DNA of 64,000 bases from Parvularculaceae bacterium (GTDB lineage: Bacteria > Pseudomonadota > Alphaproteobacteria > Caulobacterales > Parvularculaceae). Location: the NCBI GenBank assembly GCA_028284065.1, contig JANQSJ010000011.1, positions 558,001 to 622,000 of the forward strand, read 5' to 3'. Position numbers and translations under genes: made by a program. Below the pieces are notes generated by a model that worked only from the letters and a program-made list of their open reading frames with translations, ran no database searches and was not told where the DNA came from. Of the stretch, positions 1 to 8,655 are shown one piece after another. The first letter of the stretch is position 1; every line of letters begins with the position of its first letter.

Positions 1-1518
1 ACCGCGCTGACTGTCGAGCCGCGCGACGGCGTTATCTGCGTCTTCCTGCCCCCGGTGCGCTCGGCGGACGAATATGTGGACCTCGTCGCTGCGATCGAGG
101 AAACCGCCGAGGCGACCCGCCTTTCCGTCCACGTCGAGGGCTATCCGCCGCCGTCCGATCCGCGCCTCAATGTCATAAAGGTGACGCCCGACCCCGGCGT
201 TATCGAAGTGAACGTGCACCCCGCCCATTCCTGGCGCCAGCAGATCGACATCACCGAAGCGATCTATCAGACGGCGAGGGAGTGCCGGATGGAGGCGTCG
301 AAATTCATGATCGACGGCCGACCTACGGGCTCAGGCGGGGGGGCGCACATCGTCGTTGGCGGCGCGACGCCTGAGGACAGCGCGTTCCTGCGGCGCCCGG
401 ACCTCCTCGCCTCGCTCATTCGCTACTGGCAGAACCATCCGTCCCTCTCCTATTTCTTCTCCGGCCTCTTCATCGGCCCGACGAGCCAGGCGCCGCGGAT
501 CGACGAAGCGCGCCAGGACCTGCTTTACGAGATGGAGATCGCGCTTCGCCAGATCCCGGACCCCCTGATAGCGAGCGGCGCCGACTGTCCGCCCTGGCTT
601 GTCGACCGCATCTTCAGGCATCTGCTCACTGACGTCGCCGGCAACACCCACCGCGCGGAAATCTGCATCGACAAGCTATACTCGCCGGACGGGCCGACGG
701 GCCGTCTTGGCCTTGTGGAGTTTCGGGCCTTTGAAATGCCGCCGCACCCGCGCATGAACCTCGCCCAGCAGCTTATCCTCCGGGCGCTGATCGCCTGGTT
801 CTGGCGCGAACCTTTCAATGCGCCGCTTATTCGCCATGGCACGGCGCTGCAGGACAGGTTCATGCTGCCGCATTTCCTGCTGCAAGACTTCAAGGCGGTG
901 CTTCAGGACCTGTCGCGCGGGCTCGGCGCAACGTTCGATCCCGCCTGGTTCACCGCTCAGTATGATTTTCGGTTCCCGACCCTCGGCGTTCTCGATGCGC
1001 CCGAAGCGCGCATCGAACTGCGCGGCGGGTTGGAGCCGTGGCATGTGCTCGGCGAGGAAGACGCAGGCGGCGGCGTCGCGCGGTTCGTCGATTCCTCTGT
1101 GGAGCGGCTTCAGCTAGCCGTCGCTGGCCTCGACGAGGCGCGCCATGCGGTTTCCTGCAATGGCGTGCGGGTTCCGCTAACGCCTATCGAAGGCGGCGAC
1201 GGCTATGACCGGGTGCAGGGCGTCCGTTTCCGCACCTGGCTGCCGGCGTCCTGCCTGCACCCCACCATCTTGCCGCACGGCCCGCTGGTCTTCGACGTAT
1301 ACGACCTAAAGAACCAACGCGCCGTCGCCGGCTGCACCTACCACACCTCGCACCCTGGGGGCCGCAATTACGAGCTTCAGCCCGTCAATGCGCTGGAGGC
1401 CGACGGCAGGATGAAGTCGCGTTTCGACGCGATCGGCTCCGCCCCCGGCGCCTACCTGCTGCGTGAGCCGCCCCAGTCGCCGGAATTTCCGACGACGCTC
1501 GATTTGCGGCGGCTTTGA
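1..1518 (+). CDS. DUF2126 / transglutaminase-like large protein, C-terminal part
   Basis: The frame is open from base 1, so the gene begins outside the window and only its last 505 codons are visible; the GTG at 55 is an internal valine. The visible part starts with [10 protein letters not shown] and continues through [20 protein letters not shown] and a V-N-V-H-P stretch, which are hallmarks of DUF2126 proteins. From family knowledge these are about 1,100 residues long, with a transglutaminase-like domain at the N terminus, and often sit beside an alpha-E protein and a second transglutaminase-like gene. Those neighbours would lie to the left. Biochemical function is not established; a peptide-modifying or peptide-bond role is usually proposed. 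It ends in TGA, 6 bases from the convergent TolC-like gene. Confidence 0.85.
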   Translation, partial: TALTVEPRDGVICVFLPPVRSADEYVDLVAAIEETAEATRLSVHVEGYPPPSDPRLNVIKVTPDPGVIEVNVHPAHSWRQQIDITEAIYQTARECRMEASKFMIDGRPTGSGGGAHIVVGGATPEDSAFLRRPDLLASLIRYWQNHPSLSYFFSGLFIGPTSQAPRIDEARQDLLYEMEIALRQIPDPLIASGADCPPWLVDRIFRHLLTDVAGNTHRAEICIDKLYSPDGPTGRLGLVEFRAFEMPPHPRMNLAQQLILRALIAWFWREPFNAPLIRHGTALQDRFMLPHFLLQDFKAVLQDLSRGLGATFDPAWFTAQYDFRFPTLGVLDAPEARIELRGGLEPWHVLGEEDAGGGVARFVDSSVERLQLAVAGLDEARHAVSCNGVRVPLTPIEGGDGYDRVQGVRFRTWLPASCLHPTILPHGPLVFDVYDLKNQRAVAGCTYHTSHPGGRNYELQPVNALEADGRMKSRFDAIGSAPGAYLLREPPQSPEFPTTLDLRRL

Positions 1519-1524
1519 CGTCGC

Positions 1525-3066
1525 CTATTCGTCCACGACGCCCGCATAGGGGCTTTGGGACAGGCCAAGCCGTTCGATGTCGACCGTCGCGGCGTCGTAG
1601 TTGGCGCGGGCGATGTGGATTTGGAGCTGCGCGAGCATTTCCCGGATGCGCGCGTCGGCGGCGGTCTCTTCGCGCACGTTCACGAGGAAGAAGTCGCTCG
1701 CGCCGCTTGCGAAGCGCTGGCGTTCCGCCTGCTCCATGGTCTCGGACTGGACGACTTCCTGGCGCGCGATCCGCGCGATCTGGCCCGATGTGTCGAGGTC
1801 GATAAGGATGTTCCTGATTTCCAGCTCAATGCGATCCTGGATGCGCCGCCGCTCCTGCTCAACGGCTTCGAATTGCGCGCGCGCCCTGTTGAGGCGGCCC
1901 TTCGCCTCCCGGCGCTGCAGGGGCACGGAAAACCGGAAGCCGACGATTGCGTCGGTCGAATCGAATGTCGGCCCGCCATCGCCGATATCGCCGAAGTCAC
2001 GCGATACCTCAGCGGACAGATCAAGGCGCGGCTTTAACTCATTGCGGCTGAGGTCCACCTGCCGTCGCGCGCGCTCCATAGCAGTCTTCAGGATCTCAAG
2101 CTCCGGCCGTGCGGCAAGCGCGGACGCGACCGACACAGCGCCGCGCTCAGACGCGTCGCCGTTGCGCCCGACGTCGATGCTGACCTCAAGCGGCTCCATT
2201 GCGGTGTCCGGCGGCAGTTGATCCGCAGTCGGGATCAGCGGCTCGCCACTGGCGTCGCGCAGGTAGAATGAGAGCGCATTGGCGGCGATGTCGAAATCCC
2301 GCTGCGCCTCAGTCACGAGTCGCTGGCGGCGGGTGATGTTCTGAAGGTTCTCCGTCAGGAAAATCGCCGCCCGCGCGCCCTGGTCCACCTGCTCCTGCAA
2401 TCCCTTCTGGCGGTCCCGCGCGATGCGAAGGAGGCGTTCATAGACGCCGAGCTGACGCCCCGTCGCCACCCAGCGCCAATAGGACAATAGCGCTTGATGC
2501 TGGACGCCGACCTTGGTCAAGAGGACGTCGAGGTCGGCCTGGCGAAGCGCGAGCCGCGCATCAAGCGTGCGGAACCGCTGGGGGTCGATCGCGCGATCGC
2601 GCAGGAGCGAGAAGATCGCGCCGATCTTGGCTTCGCCCGCCGTGTTCGTATTGTTGATATTTTCATAGATCGGAAACGTGCCGTCCGATATGCGGTACCC
2701 GCCATAGACCTGCGCCCCAAAGGGACGGAAACGTCTCTTTACTTCGGTATTGACGACGCCACCGCTGAACGTGCCGTTGAATCGGTCAAATCCGTCTGCG
2801 GAGAAAACGACGTCGAAAGCGCCATCTGCGGCGAGCACGTCGCCCTCGGCGCCGCGACGTCGGGCTAGCGCCTCAAGAATGGCCGGAAAATGCTCCGCTG
2901 AGGCCGCCAGGACGTCCTCGACAAGAAGCGTTGTCTCGCCCGCCTGCGCGCTCGCCGCGCTTACATCTTCGCGAACGCTCGCAACGGTCAGCAGGAACGC
3001 GCCTAAGGCAAGCGCAATCCTGACGGGCGCCGATCGGCGCCGGGGCATGCCTGCGCTCGCCGCCAT
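1525..3066 (-). CDS. TolC-family outer membrane channel of a tripartite exporter
   Basis: A 513-residue protein with a hydrophobic export signal in about the first 40 residues (ALALGAFLLTVAS) and long alternating hydrophilic helices. The arrangement is typical of TolC/OEP proteins, which form trimeric outer membrane barrels with a periplasmic helical tunnel. Length is in the usual range of 450-520. It is the last gene of a three-gene operon: its start lies 3 bases after the stop of the HlyD-type adaptor, so the two are almost certainly translated together. It is slightly unusual in having a long N-terminal region rich in aromatic and Gly residues before the first helical repeat. The substrate cannot be told from sequence. 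Confidence 0.85.
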   Translation of the reverse strand: MAASAGMPRRRSAPVRIALALGAFLLTVASVREDVSAASAQAGETTLLVEDVLAASAEHFPAILEALARRRGAEGDVLAADGAFDVVFSADGFDRFNGTFSGGVVNTEVKRRFRPFGAQVYGGYRISDGTFPIYENINNTNTAGEAKIGAIFSLLRDRAIDPQRFRTLDARLALRQADLDVLLTKVGVQHQALLSYWRWVATGRQLGVYERLLRIARDRQKGLQEQVDQGARAAIFLTENLQNITRRQRLVTEAQRDFDIAANALSFYLRDASGEPLIPTADQLPPDTAMEPLEVSIDVGRNGDASERGAVSVASALAARPELEILKTAMERARRQVDLSRNELKPRLDLSAEVSRDFGDIGDGGPTFDSTDAIVGFRFSVPLQRREAKGRLNRARAQFEAVEQERRRIQDRIELEIRNILIDLDTSGQIARIARQEVVQSETMEQAERQRFASGASDFFLVNVREETAADARIREMLAQLQIHIARANYDAATVDIERLGLSQSPYAGVVDE

Positions 3067-3069
3067 CGC

Positions 3070-4107
3070 TTACGCGCCACGCTCGCTGACCGGCGCGTTC
3101 CGGCCCGTGAACTCCGGCGGGAAGTTGTTGAGCTGGCGCCAAAGTTCGTACCCGACGGAGACGCGCTCAAGCAGGATCCAGCCGCGCGCCGCCGCGCCGA
3201 AGCGCATGAAGTCTATGCTCGGCCAGGGGTGCGGGTCCTCGGGATCCTCCGTCACCAGCACGCGGAAACGGCCCACCGTGTCCGCTGACGGATCAATGGC
3301 GGCGACGATGCCGCCAAACGTGCCGATAGCGACCGACGGCCAGCCGGTGAATTGGACAAACGGCCAACCCTCGAATTGGAGGCGCACTTTTGCGCCCGGC
3401 TGAACCAGGGCGATGTCGCGGCCATCGATGAAGATCTCCACCGCGCGCACAACGTTATCCGGGACGAAAGTGGCGATCGGCTCGCCAGCGCCGACGAATG
3501 TCGCCGTATCGCCGGCGTTCACGCGAAGGATAACGCCGTCGCGCGGGGCGCGGACGATCTGCGCCGACTGGCGGGAGATGTTGACGTCGACGCGATTGAG
3601 CTCCGCCGCCGCCTCCGCAACGCGGGCGCGCAGGTCCTGGACGCGGATCTGCGCCTGTTCGAAGTCACGCCGCGCCGCGAGGCCCTTTTCAAACAGGTCC
3701 TTCATCCGGGCGAGGTCGAGGCCCGCGGTCTTCACAGCTAGCTCAGCCGCTTCGAGTTTCGCCACGACTTGCGAGCGCTCCGCTTCCAGTCGATCAAGCA
3801 GGAGCGGATCATTGTCGACTATCTGGACGATTGGATCGTCGGTTTTCACACGACTTCCGTCGCGGACGTACCACTCCGCGATCCGGCCCGGCACAAGCGC
3901 ATTGATCTCCTGCAGCCGGTCATTCGGATTGAGCGCCGTCACCGTTCCCGCCCCGGCGGTTGTCTGCACCCAGGGCGCAAAGAGGAGAAAAAGAACCGCA
4001 ACGAGCGTCATTGCGGACAGAACGCGCCCGACCATGCCGAACAGACGCGGCGTCTTGATCGATGAAAGCGTCTTGAAATGCTGAATATGCTGATCACGGA
4101 ATGGCAT
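3070..4107 (-). CDS. HlyD-family periplasmic adaptor (membrane fusion protein)
   Basis: 345 residues. A single transmembrane helix at about residues 26-46 (MTLVAVLFLLFAPWVQ) is followed by a biotinyl-lipoyl-like half (GRIAEWYVRDGSRVKTDDPI), a coiled-coil hairpin (about 95-180, alternating Ala/Leu/Glu/Arg), the second lipoyl half (IVRAPRDGVILRVNAGDT) and a beta-barrel domain. This is the usual order for adaptors bridging an inner membrane exporter to a TolC channel. The gene sits 8 bases after the ABC-type gene and 3 bases before the TolC-type gene. The hairpin is short compared with haemolysin-type HlyD, which suggests a shorter periplasmic bridge. Confidence 0.88.
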   Translation of the reverse strand: MPFRDQHIQHFKTLSSIKTPRLFGMVGRVLSAMTLVAVLFLLFAPWVQTTAGAGTVTALNPNDRLQEINALVPGRIAEWYVRDGSRVKTDDPIVQIVDNDPLLLDRLEAERSQVVAKLEAAELAVKTAGLDLARMKDLFEKGLAARRDFEQAQIRVQDLRARVAEAAAELNRVDVNISRQSAQIVRAPRDGVILRVNAGDTATFVGAGEPIATFVPDNVVRAVEIFIDGRDIALVQPGAKVRLQFEGWPFVQFTGWPSVAIGTFGGIVAAIDPSADTVGRFRVLVTEDPEDPHPWPSIDFMRFGAAARGWILLERVSVGYELWRQLNNFPPEFTGRNAPVSERGA

Positions 4108-4115
4108 TGACTAGA

Positions 4116-5981
4116 TCATCCCTTCTCAACCACCTTGAACGGCTTGGGCGGAGAAGGCTCTTCTCCACCGCCCTCAGGACCCTCGTCGTCGTCCCAGCGC
4201 GCGGCGATCGCGAGGGGATCGTCGGGCGACAAGCCTTCGGCGTCCTCGACGAGCGCCGCATGGGTCGCCGACGGCCCGCCATAAACAACGTCCTCGAATT
4301 CGGCGAAGGTTGGAAATACAATCTGCTTCTGGGCGCCGAGATAAAAATAGGCGTCGAAACCGAGGTCGCGCCGCCGGTTCGAAAAATAAATGACGGTTAT
4401 CGCGTCGTCGGTCTCGAGGTGCGCCACAGCCCGCCTGAGGCAGTTTTCCGGCATCGCGTCGAAGAGCTGATTCAGAATGAGGACGCGGGGCCGGGAAATG
4501 ATCGCGCCGGCGAGCTTCAGCTCCATCGTCTCCGCGATCGACAGCGGCCAGCCGGTCGACGCGAGCCGCGTGTCGAGGCCTTGCTCCAGCGACGCGACGA
4601 CGGCGTCGAGTCCGACAATTCGCAACGCCTCCAGAGGCGTCGTGCGCCCTTCCTCATTCGACCCTGTGAGCGAAAGATATTCACGTATCGTCATTTCGGT
4701 CATGTTCGGCCGATCAAGCACGATGACTTCGCGGCGCAGCGCATGAACCTCAGTATCCAGAACGTCGCGGTCGCCAAGCATCACATAACCGCCCTGCGGC
4801 TCTGCATGGCGCTTGAGAATGTTCGCCATGAGGCGTTGCACCCCGTGATTCGCGGCGACCCCCATGATCGTAGCGCCGCTCGGAATCTCAAAATCGAGAA
4901 TCGCTTCGCGGCCGCGCGCATCGCCACGCACGTCGGCAAACAAGATTTTCGAATCGGAGACCGCCGGCGGATGCTCGCCCGACGGCTCCTCCTGGACGAT
5001 TGTGTCGAACAGCGACAGCTCCTCGATCGCCGCGCAAAGCTCGTAGAAATAGCTCAAATAGGTTCCGAGCTGCGAAACCCCGAAAAACGCCGCCGACAAC
5101 ACAAGCTCGGCCGCCACGAGCTGGCCGATCGACAATTGCGCCTGAATAACTAGCCAGCCGCCAAGCCCCAGCAGGATTGCGCTGGCGCCTGCGTAAAGCA
5201 GCAGGAAGATCACTGTCTGAGTGAAGTACTGTCGGAAATGCGCCCTGTGCTCATGCACATATTCAGCGGTCGCCTGATCCGTCTTGTCGAGCGCATGCGC
5301 AATGTGCCGGTCGGACTTGAAGAATCCGTTCGACGAGCTGAGGCCCTGCAGCCAGACGGCGGCTTGGTGCTTCTTATGCGATAGCCGGATCGCCGAGCGC
5401 ACCGCGCCGCTTCCCCACACCAGCCAGACGACCCAGATGGCGAGGATCATCACAATGTTGAACGCGAAAAAAAGCGGATGGTAAAGCGACACCAGAATGA
5501 AGCCGACGCCCGCCTGCAGGATGACGGTGAAGCCGCCCACAAGCAGTATCGGCATGTTCTTCTGGACGATCATGATGTCGAAATAGCGATTGAACAGCGC
5601 CCCGCGTCCGTCATCCTGAAAAAACGGGTTCTGGGCGTAAATCGCTTTGAGCGATATCTCGGATACGAGACGCGCGTAGAACCGGCGCGCGAAAATCTCC
5701 ATAAGGTGAATCCGGAGGGCGTTCAAAAGACCGGAGGCGCCAAGCAGAACGAAGAGCGACGCGGACAGAACGATGAGCGGCGTCGCCAGCCCGGTGTTGG
5801 CGACCGTGTTGATCAGCATCTGCACCGAGATCGGCGTTGCGAGCGACAAGAGGCTGATGCCCACGCCATAGATGATCGCGAGCACATAGAAGTCCCTTTC
5901 CGCGCCGAGGATTCGGACCAGGAATCCGAACACGTCGCGCAGGGTCAGCTCGCCGCCGTGGGTCGCGTTATTGACCGTCAT
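4116..5981 (-). CDS. ABC exporter-fold protein with a degenerate (probably non-hydrolysing) nucleotide-binding domain
   Basis: 621 residues. Residues about 30-310 form a six-helix type I ABC exporter membrane domain. Residues about 340-580 align with an ABC ATPase domain, but all catalytic motifs are changed. The Walker A region is GVAANHGVQRL (374-384) with no GKS/T. The Q-loop Gln is missing (IVLDRPNMTEMTIRE). The signature is LSIAE (480-484) instead of LSGGQ. Walker B ends L-I-L-N504-Q505, with both acids amidated. The switch His is Asn535. The C-terminal 40 residues are acidic and Pro-rich. A good ribosome site (GTGGAG) precedes the ATG. It is first in the operon with the adaptor and TolC-type genes, so it probably forms the inner membrane part of a tripartite machine that does not hydrolyse ATP by itself. 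Confidence 0.85.
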   Translation of the reverse strand: MTVNNATHGGELTLRDVFGFLVRILGAERDFYVLAIIYGVGISLLSLATPISVQMLINTVANTGLATPLIVLSASLFVLLGASGLLNALRIHLMEIFARRFYARLVSEISLKAIYAQNPFFQDDGRGALFNRYFDIMIVQKNMPILLVGGFTVILQAGVGFILVSLYHPLFFAFNIVMILAIWVVWLVWGSGAVRSAIRLSHKKHQAAVWLQGLSSSNGFFKSDRHIAHALDKTDQATAEYVHEHRAHFRQYFTQTVIFLLLYAGASAILLGLGGWLVIQAQLSIGQLVAAELVLSAAFFGVSQLGTYLSYFYELCAAIEELSLFDTIVQEEPSGEHPPAVSDSKILFADVRGDARGREAILDFEIPSGATIMGVAANHGVQRLMANILKRHAEPQGGYVMLGDRDVLDTEVHALRREVIVLDRPNMTEMTIREYLSLTGSNEEGRTTPLEALRIVGLDAVVASLEQGLDTRLASTGWPLSIAETMELKLAGAIISRPRVLILNQLFDAMPENCLRRAVAHLETDDAITVIYFSNRRRDLGFDAYFYLGAQKQIVFPTFAEFEDVVYGGPSATHAALVEDAEGLSPDDPLAIAARWDDDEGPEGGGEEPSPPKPFKVVEKG

Positions 5982-6287
5982 CTGAACTCCACGTGTCGCC
6001 CTAAACTACAGGGGTTACGCCCAGGCCATCGCTCGATCCGCGGCCTTTAGGCTGCGTCGCAGCCGTCGCCGTTTCCCGCACCAGCGAAATAAGCTGCCTC
6101 GCGCTAGGGACAATCCGGTTTTAAGATTGACGCGAGGTTATTTTGATCGGATATCGCTATCGAACCGCCTATGGTGAAAGGGCCGACCGTGCGAACGCCG
6201 GAGCCGCACGTCGCAAACGTTGTCTTCGATCAAGGATTACGCGCCAAGAGGCGCTTCGGACGCGTCAAAATGGGCGAGGCGACGGCG
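5982..6287. promoter_or_regulatory. intergenic region upstream of the exporter operon
   Basis: 306 bases between the LysR-type gene (ending at 6288) and the start of the exporter operon; both are on the minus strand, so the operon promoter must lie here. A short hairpin, GGCTGC-GTC-GCAGCC, sits at 6050-6064. The part from about 6110 to 6170 is AT-richer than the surroundings, as expected for a promoter, but I could not assign -35/-10 boxes with confidence. The open frame at 6171-6425 on the plus strand has no recognisable content and overlaps the regulator. Confidence 0.4.
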
Positions 6288-7232
6288 TCAGGCCTCTTCG
6301 GCCTCGACCTGGAGATCTTTGAATCGGCGACGCGCCACGTCGCGCACGATCCGGGCGATGGACCGATAATTCTCTGCCCGTCCTGCGCTCTTGCGCCAGA
6401 CGAGGCCTACCGCCCGCGTAATTGATCTGCCGCGTATCTTCTTGATCACGATTTCGCTTCGCGACGTGATCTCGGAGTGCACGTAGAGCGCCGGCAGAAA
6501 GGCCGCGCCCATTCCCATGCCGACCATCTGCCGCAACGCGTCGAGGCTCGTGCCCTCATAATCGCGCAACAGGCGCGCGCCGAATGTCTGGCACAAATCC
6601 CTCACTTGGTGATGCAGGTGGTATTGCGGGCTGAGCGAAAGAATATCGAGGCCTTCGAGGGATTCTACGCCCAGTTCGTCCCGCTGCGCCAGGGGATCGT
6701 CGACGGCGAGCGCCAGATAAAGCGGCTCGCGGAAAAGCCTGTCGGTAACGAAGTCGATAGAGGTCGTCGGCAACTGGGCGATGATGACATCGTGAACGCC
6801 CTTGCCGAGATCATACTCAAGGTCGCGAGGCGAGCTTTCCCAGATGTAAAGACTGAGGCCCTTGTACTGCTTGTGCAGGGTGGAGACGACGTGCGGCAAT
6901 AGATAGGGCCCGAGCGTCGACGACGTGCCAAGCTTGATTGTGCCGATCAGGCCGCCGCGCGAGGCGGTCGCCACGTCGACGATCCCTTGCGCGTTCTCGA
7001 CGATGGAGCGGGCGCGCTCGGCGATCTCACGCCCGACCGGCGTCAACGCGACGCCGGACCGGCCACGCTCTACGAGCCGCACGCGCAAGACATCCTCGAG
7101 ATTCTGTATCTGGGCGCTCAATGCAGGCTGGCTCATGCCGCAACGCTCCGCAGCGCGCCGGAAATGGAGCGTCTCCTCAACCGACACCAGGCACGTCAGC
7201 TGCTTCAGCGTGATCGCCGGATTACGCGCCAT
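6288..7232 (-). CDS. LysR-family regulator, OxyR-like, lacking the peroxidatic cysteine
   Basis: 314 residues. The N-terminal winged HTH (about 6-65, with AERCGMSQPALSAQI as the recognition part) and the substrate-binding-like domain match OxyR closely (GPYLLPHVV, TSLDALRQMVGMGMGAAFLPAL). At the redox site the E. coli C199/C208 pair aligns with His205 and Cys214: the sensing cysteine is replaced and only the resolving one remains, with the same 9-residue spacing. It therefore is unlikely to sense peroxide by the standard disulfide. No katG or ahpC lies next to it. It is monocistronic, with 412 bases upstream. It might regulate the exporter operon immediately downstream, but that is inference. 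Confidence 0.82.
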   Translation of the reverse strand: MARNPAITLKQLTCLVSVEETLHFRRAAERCGMSQPALSAQIQNLEDVLRVRLVERGRSGVALTPVGREIAERARSIVENAQGIVDVATASRGGLIGTIKLGTSSTLGPYLLPHVVSTLHKQYKGLSLYIWESSPRDLEYDLGKGVHDVIIAQLPTTSIDFVTDRLFREPLYLALAVDDPLAQRDELGVESLEGLDILSLSPQYHLHHQVRDLCQTFGARLLRDYEGTSLDALRQMVGMGMGAAFLPALYVHSEITSRSEIVIKKIRGRSITRAVGLVWRKSAGRAENYRSIARIVRDVARRRFKDLQVEAEEA

Positions 7233-7644
7233 ACGAACCTTCCCTCCACCGCTGGCCGAAGCCCGACGGCCGTTCTACTCTTTTCGGCGACATGGCCGCC
7301 GCGCGCCATTTTCCGCACGCCACAGGCCCCGCCGCATGTTCCCTGACGAGCTTCGCTCACGTCCAGCGCGGAGCATTCGATGCCGCCCCCAAATACGCCG
7401 GATGCGGCCGAGCGCCCGCAGGCGCGCAAACGCCAAAGCGCGTTCACCCGCCACACCGCGCTTGTCATCCGTTGGTGTCTATAGGGTTTGATGTCGCAAA
7501 CACAACCATCGCGGGCCATTCGCGCCTGGACGGCAGTCGAGCATCGCCGCTCGCCAAACGCGGACCAGCCGAAGTCTGGGAACGCCCGCGAAAGTTGTTT
7601 CGCTGTCAAAACGCCCTTGGCCGTCCTGCGTCAACTCATCCCTG
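7233..7644. other. intergenic region upstream of the OxyR-like regulator
   Basis: 412 bases with no convincing gene. The minus-strand frame at 7205-7609 and the plus-strand frames here have no family signature, and their composition is that of GC-rich noise. The region must hold the promoter of the LysR-type gene, which reads leftward from 7232, and the 3' end of the M14 transcript. No terminator hairpin with a T-run was found. Confidence 0.35.
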
Positions 7645-8640
7645 TCAGGCGCGCCGCATGAGATAGCCGAGGCAATCCCGACGGATCGCATTCAGGCTAG
7701 TGGTGATCATCGAGGGCGCGCCGGGCGCGGCCTGGATAATCGCATCCCCTTCCAGACGGAAAAAGCTGGCCGTGAGATCGCGTCCATGTTCGTCCACCGC
7801 CTTTATCGGCATGCCGCCGCCGACGACCCGCCCCCACAAAACGCCTTCCGCGAGATCGACGAAGTTTCGATCTTCGAGGTCCGCGCACAGCACCAGGTCC
7901 GCATCCGCGTCGGCCTCATCGAAGCTGAAGGAGCAATCCGGATCGATGATTATCCGCGCGACGGTCTCGTAGAGCTTCAGGGTCTCCGGCGGCGGCGGGG
8001 CGGCGTCAAACGAGTCGATCCGAAGCGTCGTCTCTATTAGCCGCCACGCGGCCTCAATCCCTTCCGGCTCTTCGCTGCGTCCGCACTCAAGCGTGACGGC
8101 CGGACACAGCCGGGAGAAGGCGATCGACTGCGTCGTACTCGGATTAAGGTAATAGACGCCAACCGTCGCGAAAGTCGCCGCTAGCTGAAGGTCCGCAGGC
8201 CTCAAAACGTTGACGCAGCCATAGACCGGATTGCGGCCAGTATTGTTGTGAATGTCGATGCTCGCGAAAATCCGTTTCTCCCGCGCGGTTCGCAGCACTC
8301 GCTCAGCGAAAGCGTGGTGCGCGCCCGCGCCCTTGCTCCATATGCGGTTGAAATCCGGCTGACCGTCGAGGAACCGCTCGCCGGCGGCGGCCGCATCCAC
8401 ATTGCCGACAAGGATCAACAGGCTGCGCGGCGGACGCGCCTCGCCGTAAGCGGCCTGCAGGCGTTGGAGGATACGAAAGCTTGACGTCTCGTCGCCGTGC
8501 AAGAGAGTGGAGACGAAGAGCGGCTCCGGGCGTTCGCCTTCAATTTCGATTAAGGTCGGGTTCGGCAACACGTCGCGAATATCGCGCGCCGTAAGGCCGT
8601 CAAGCGGCGCCGGAAACCCGTCGATCAGATCTAAACGCAT
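7645..8640 (-). CDS. succinylglutamate desuccinylase/aspartoacylase-type M14 zinc hydrolase
   Basis: 331 residues. Zinc-ligand motifs of the M14/AstE superfamily are visible: H48-G-D-E51 near the N terminus, a DIHNNTG motif that supplies the third ligand, and a TLECG motif in the region of the catalytic Glu. The family removes acyl or amino-acyl groups from small amide substrates. It lies 15 bases downstream of a GCS2-type ligase gene on the same strand and so is probably co-transcribed. A ligase that makes an amide and a hydrolase that breaks one side by side suggests a small peptide or amino-acid conjugate pathway; the substrate is unknown. The arginine-succinyltransferase genes expected for AstE are not nearby. 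Confidence 0.78.
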   Translation of the reverse strand: MRLDLIDGFPAPLDGLTARDIRDVLPNPTLIEIEGERPEPLFVSTLLHGDETSSFRILQRLQAAYGEARPPRSLLILVGNVDAAAAGERFLDGQPDFNRIWSKGAGAHHAFAERVLRTAREKRIFASIDIHNNTGRNPVYGCVNVLRPADLQLAATFATVGVYYLNPSTTQSIAFSRLCPAVTLECGRSEEPEGIEAAWRLIETTLRIDSFDAAPPPPETLKLYETVARIIIDPDCSFSFDEADADADLVLCADLEDRNFVDLAEGVLWGRVVGGGMPIKAVDEHGRDLTASFFRLEGDAIIQAAPGAPSMITTSLNAIRRDCLGYLMRRA

Positions 8641-8655
8641 GGCGCACGCCGCGCC

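Noticed and set aside
4101..5153. 350-codon plus-strand frame opposite the ABC-type gene
   Set aside because: Arg-rich shadow of a real gene; no membrane or catalytic pattern.
6171..6425. 84-codon plus-strand gene after the exporter promoter region
   Set aside because: It overlaps the 3' end of the regulator antisense and has no family features.
7205..7609. 134-codon minus-strand gene upstream of the OxyR-like regulator
   Set aside because: It overlaps the start of the regulator, has no good ribosome site and resembles GC-rich noise.
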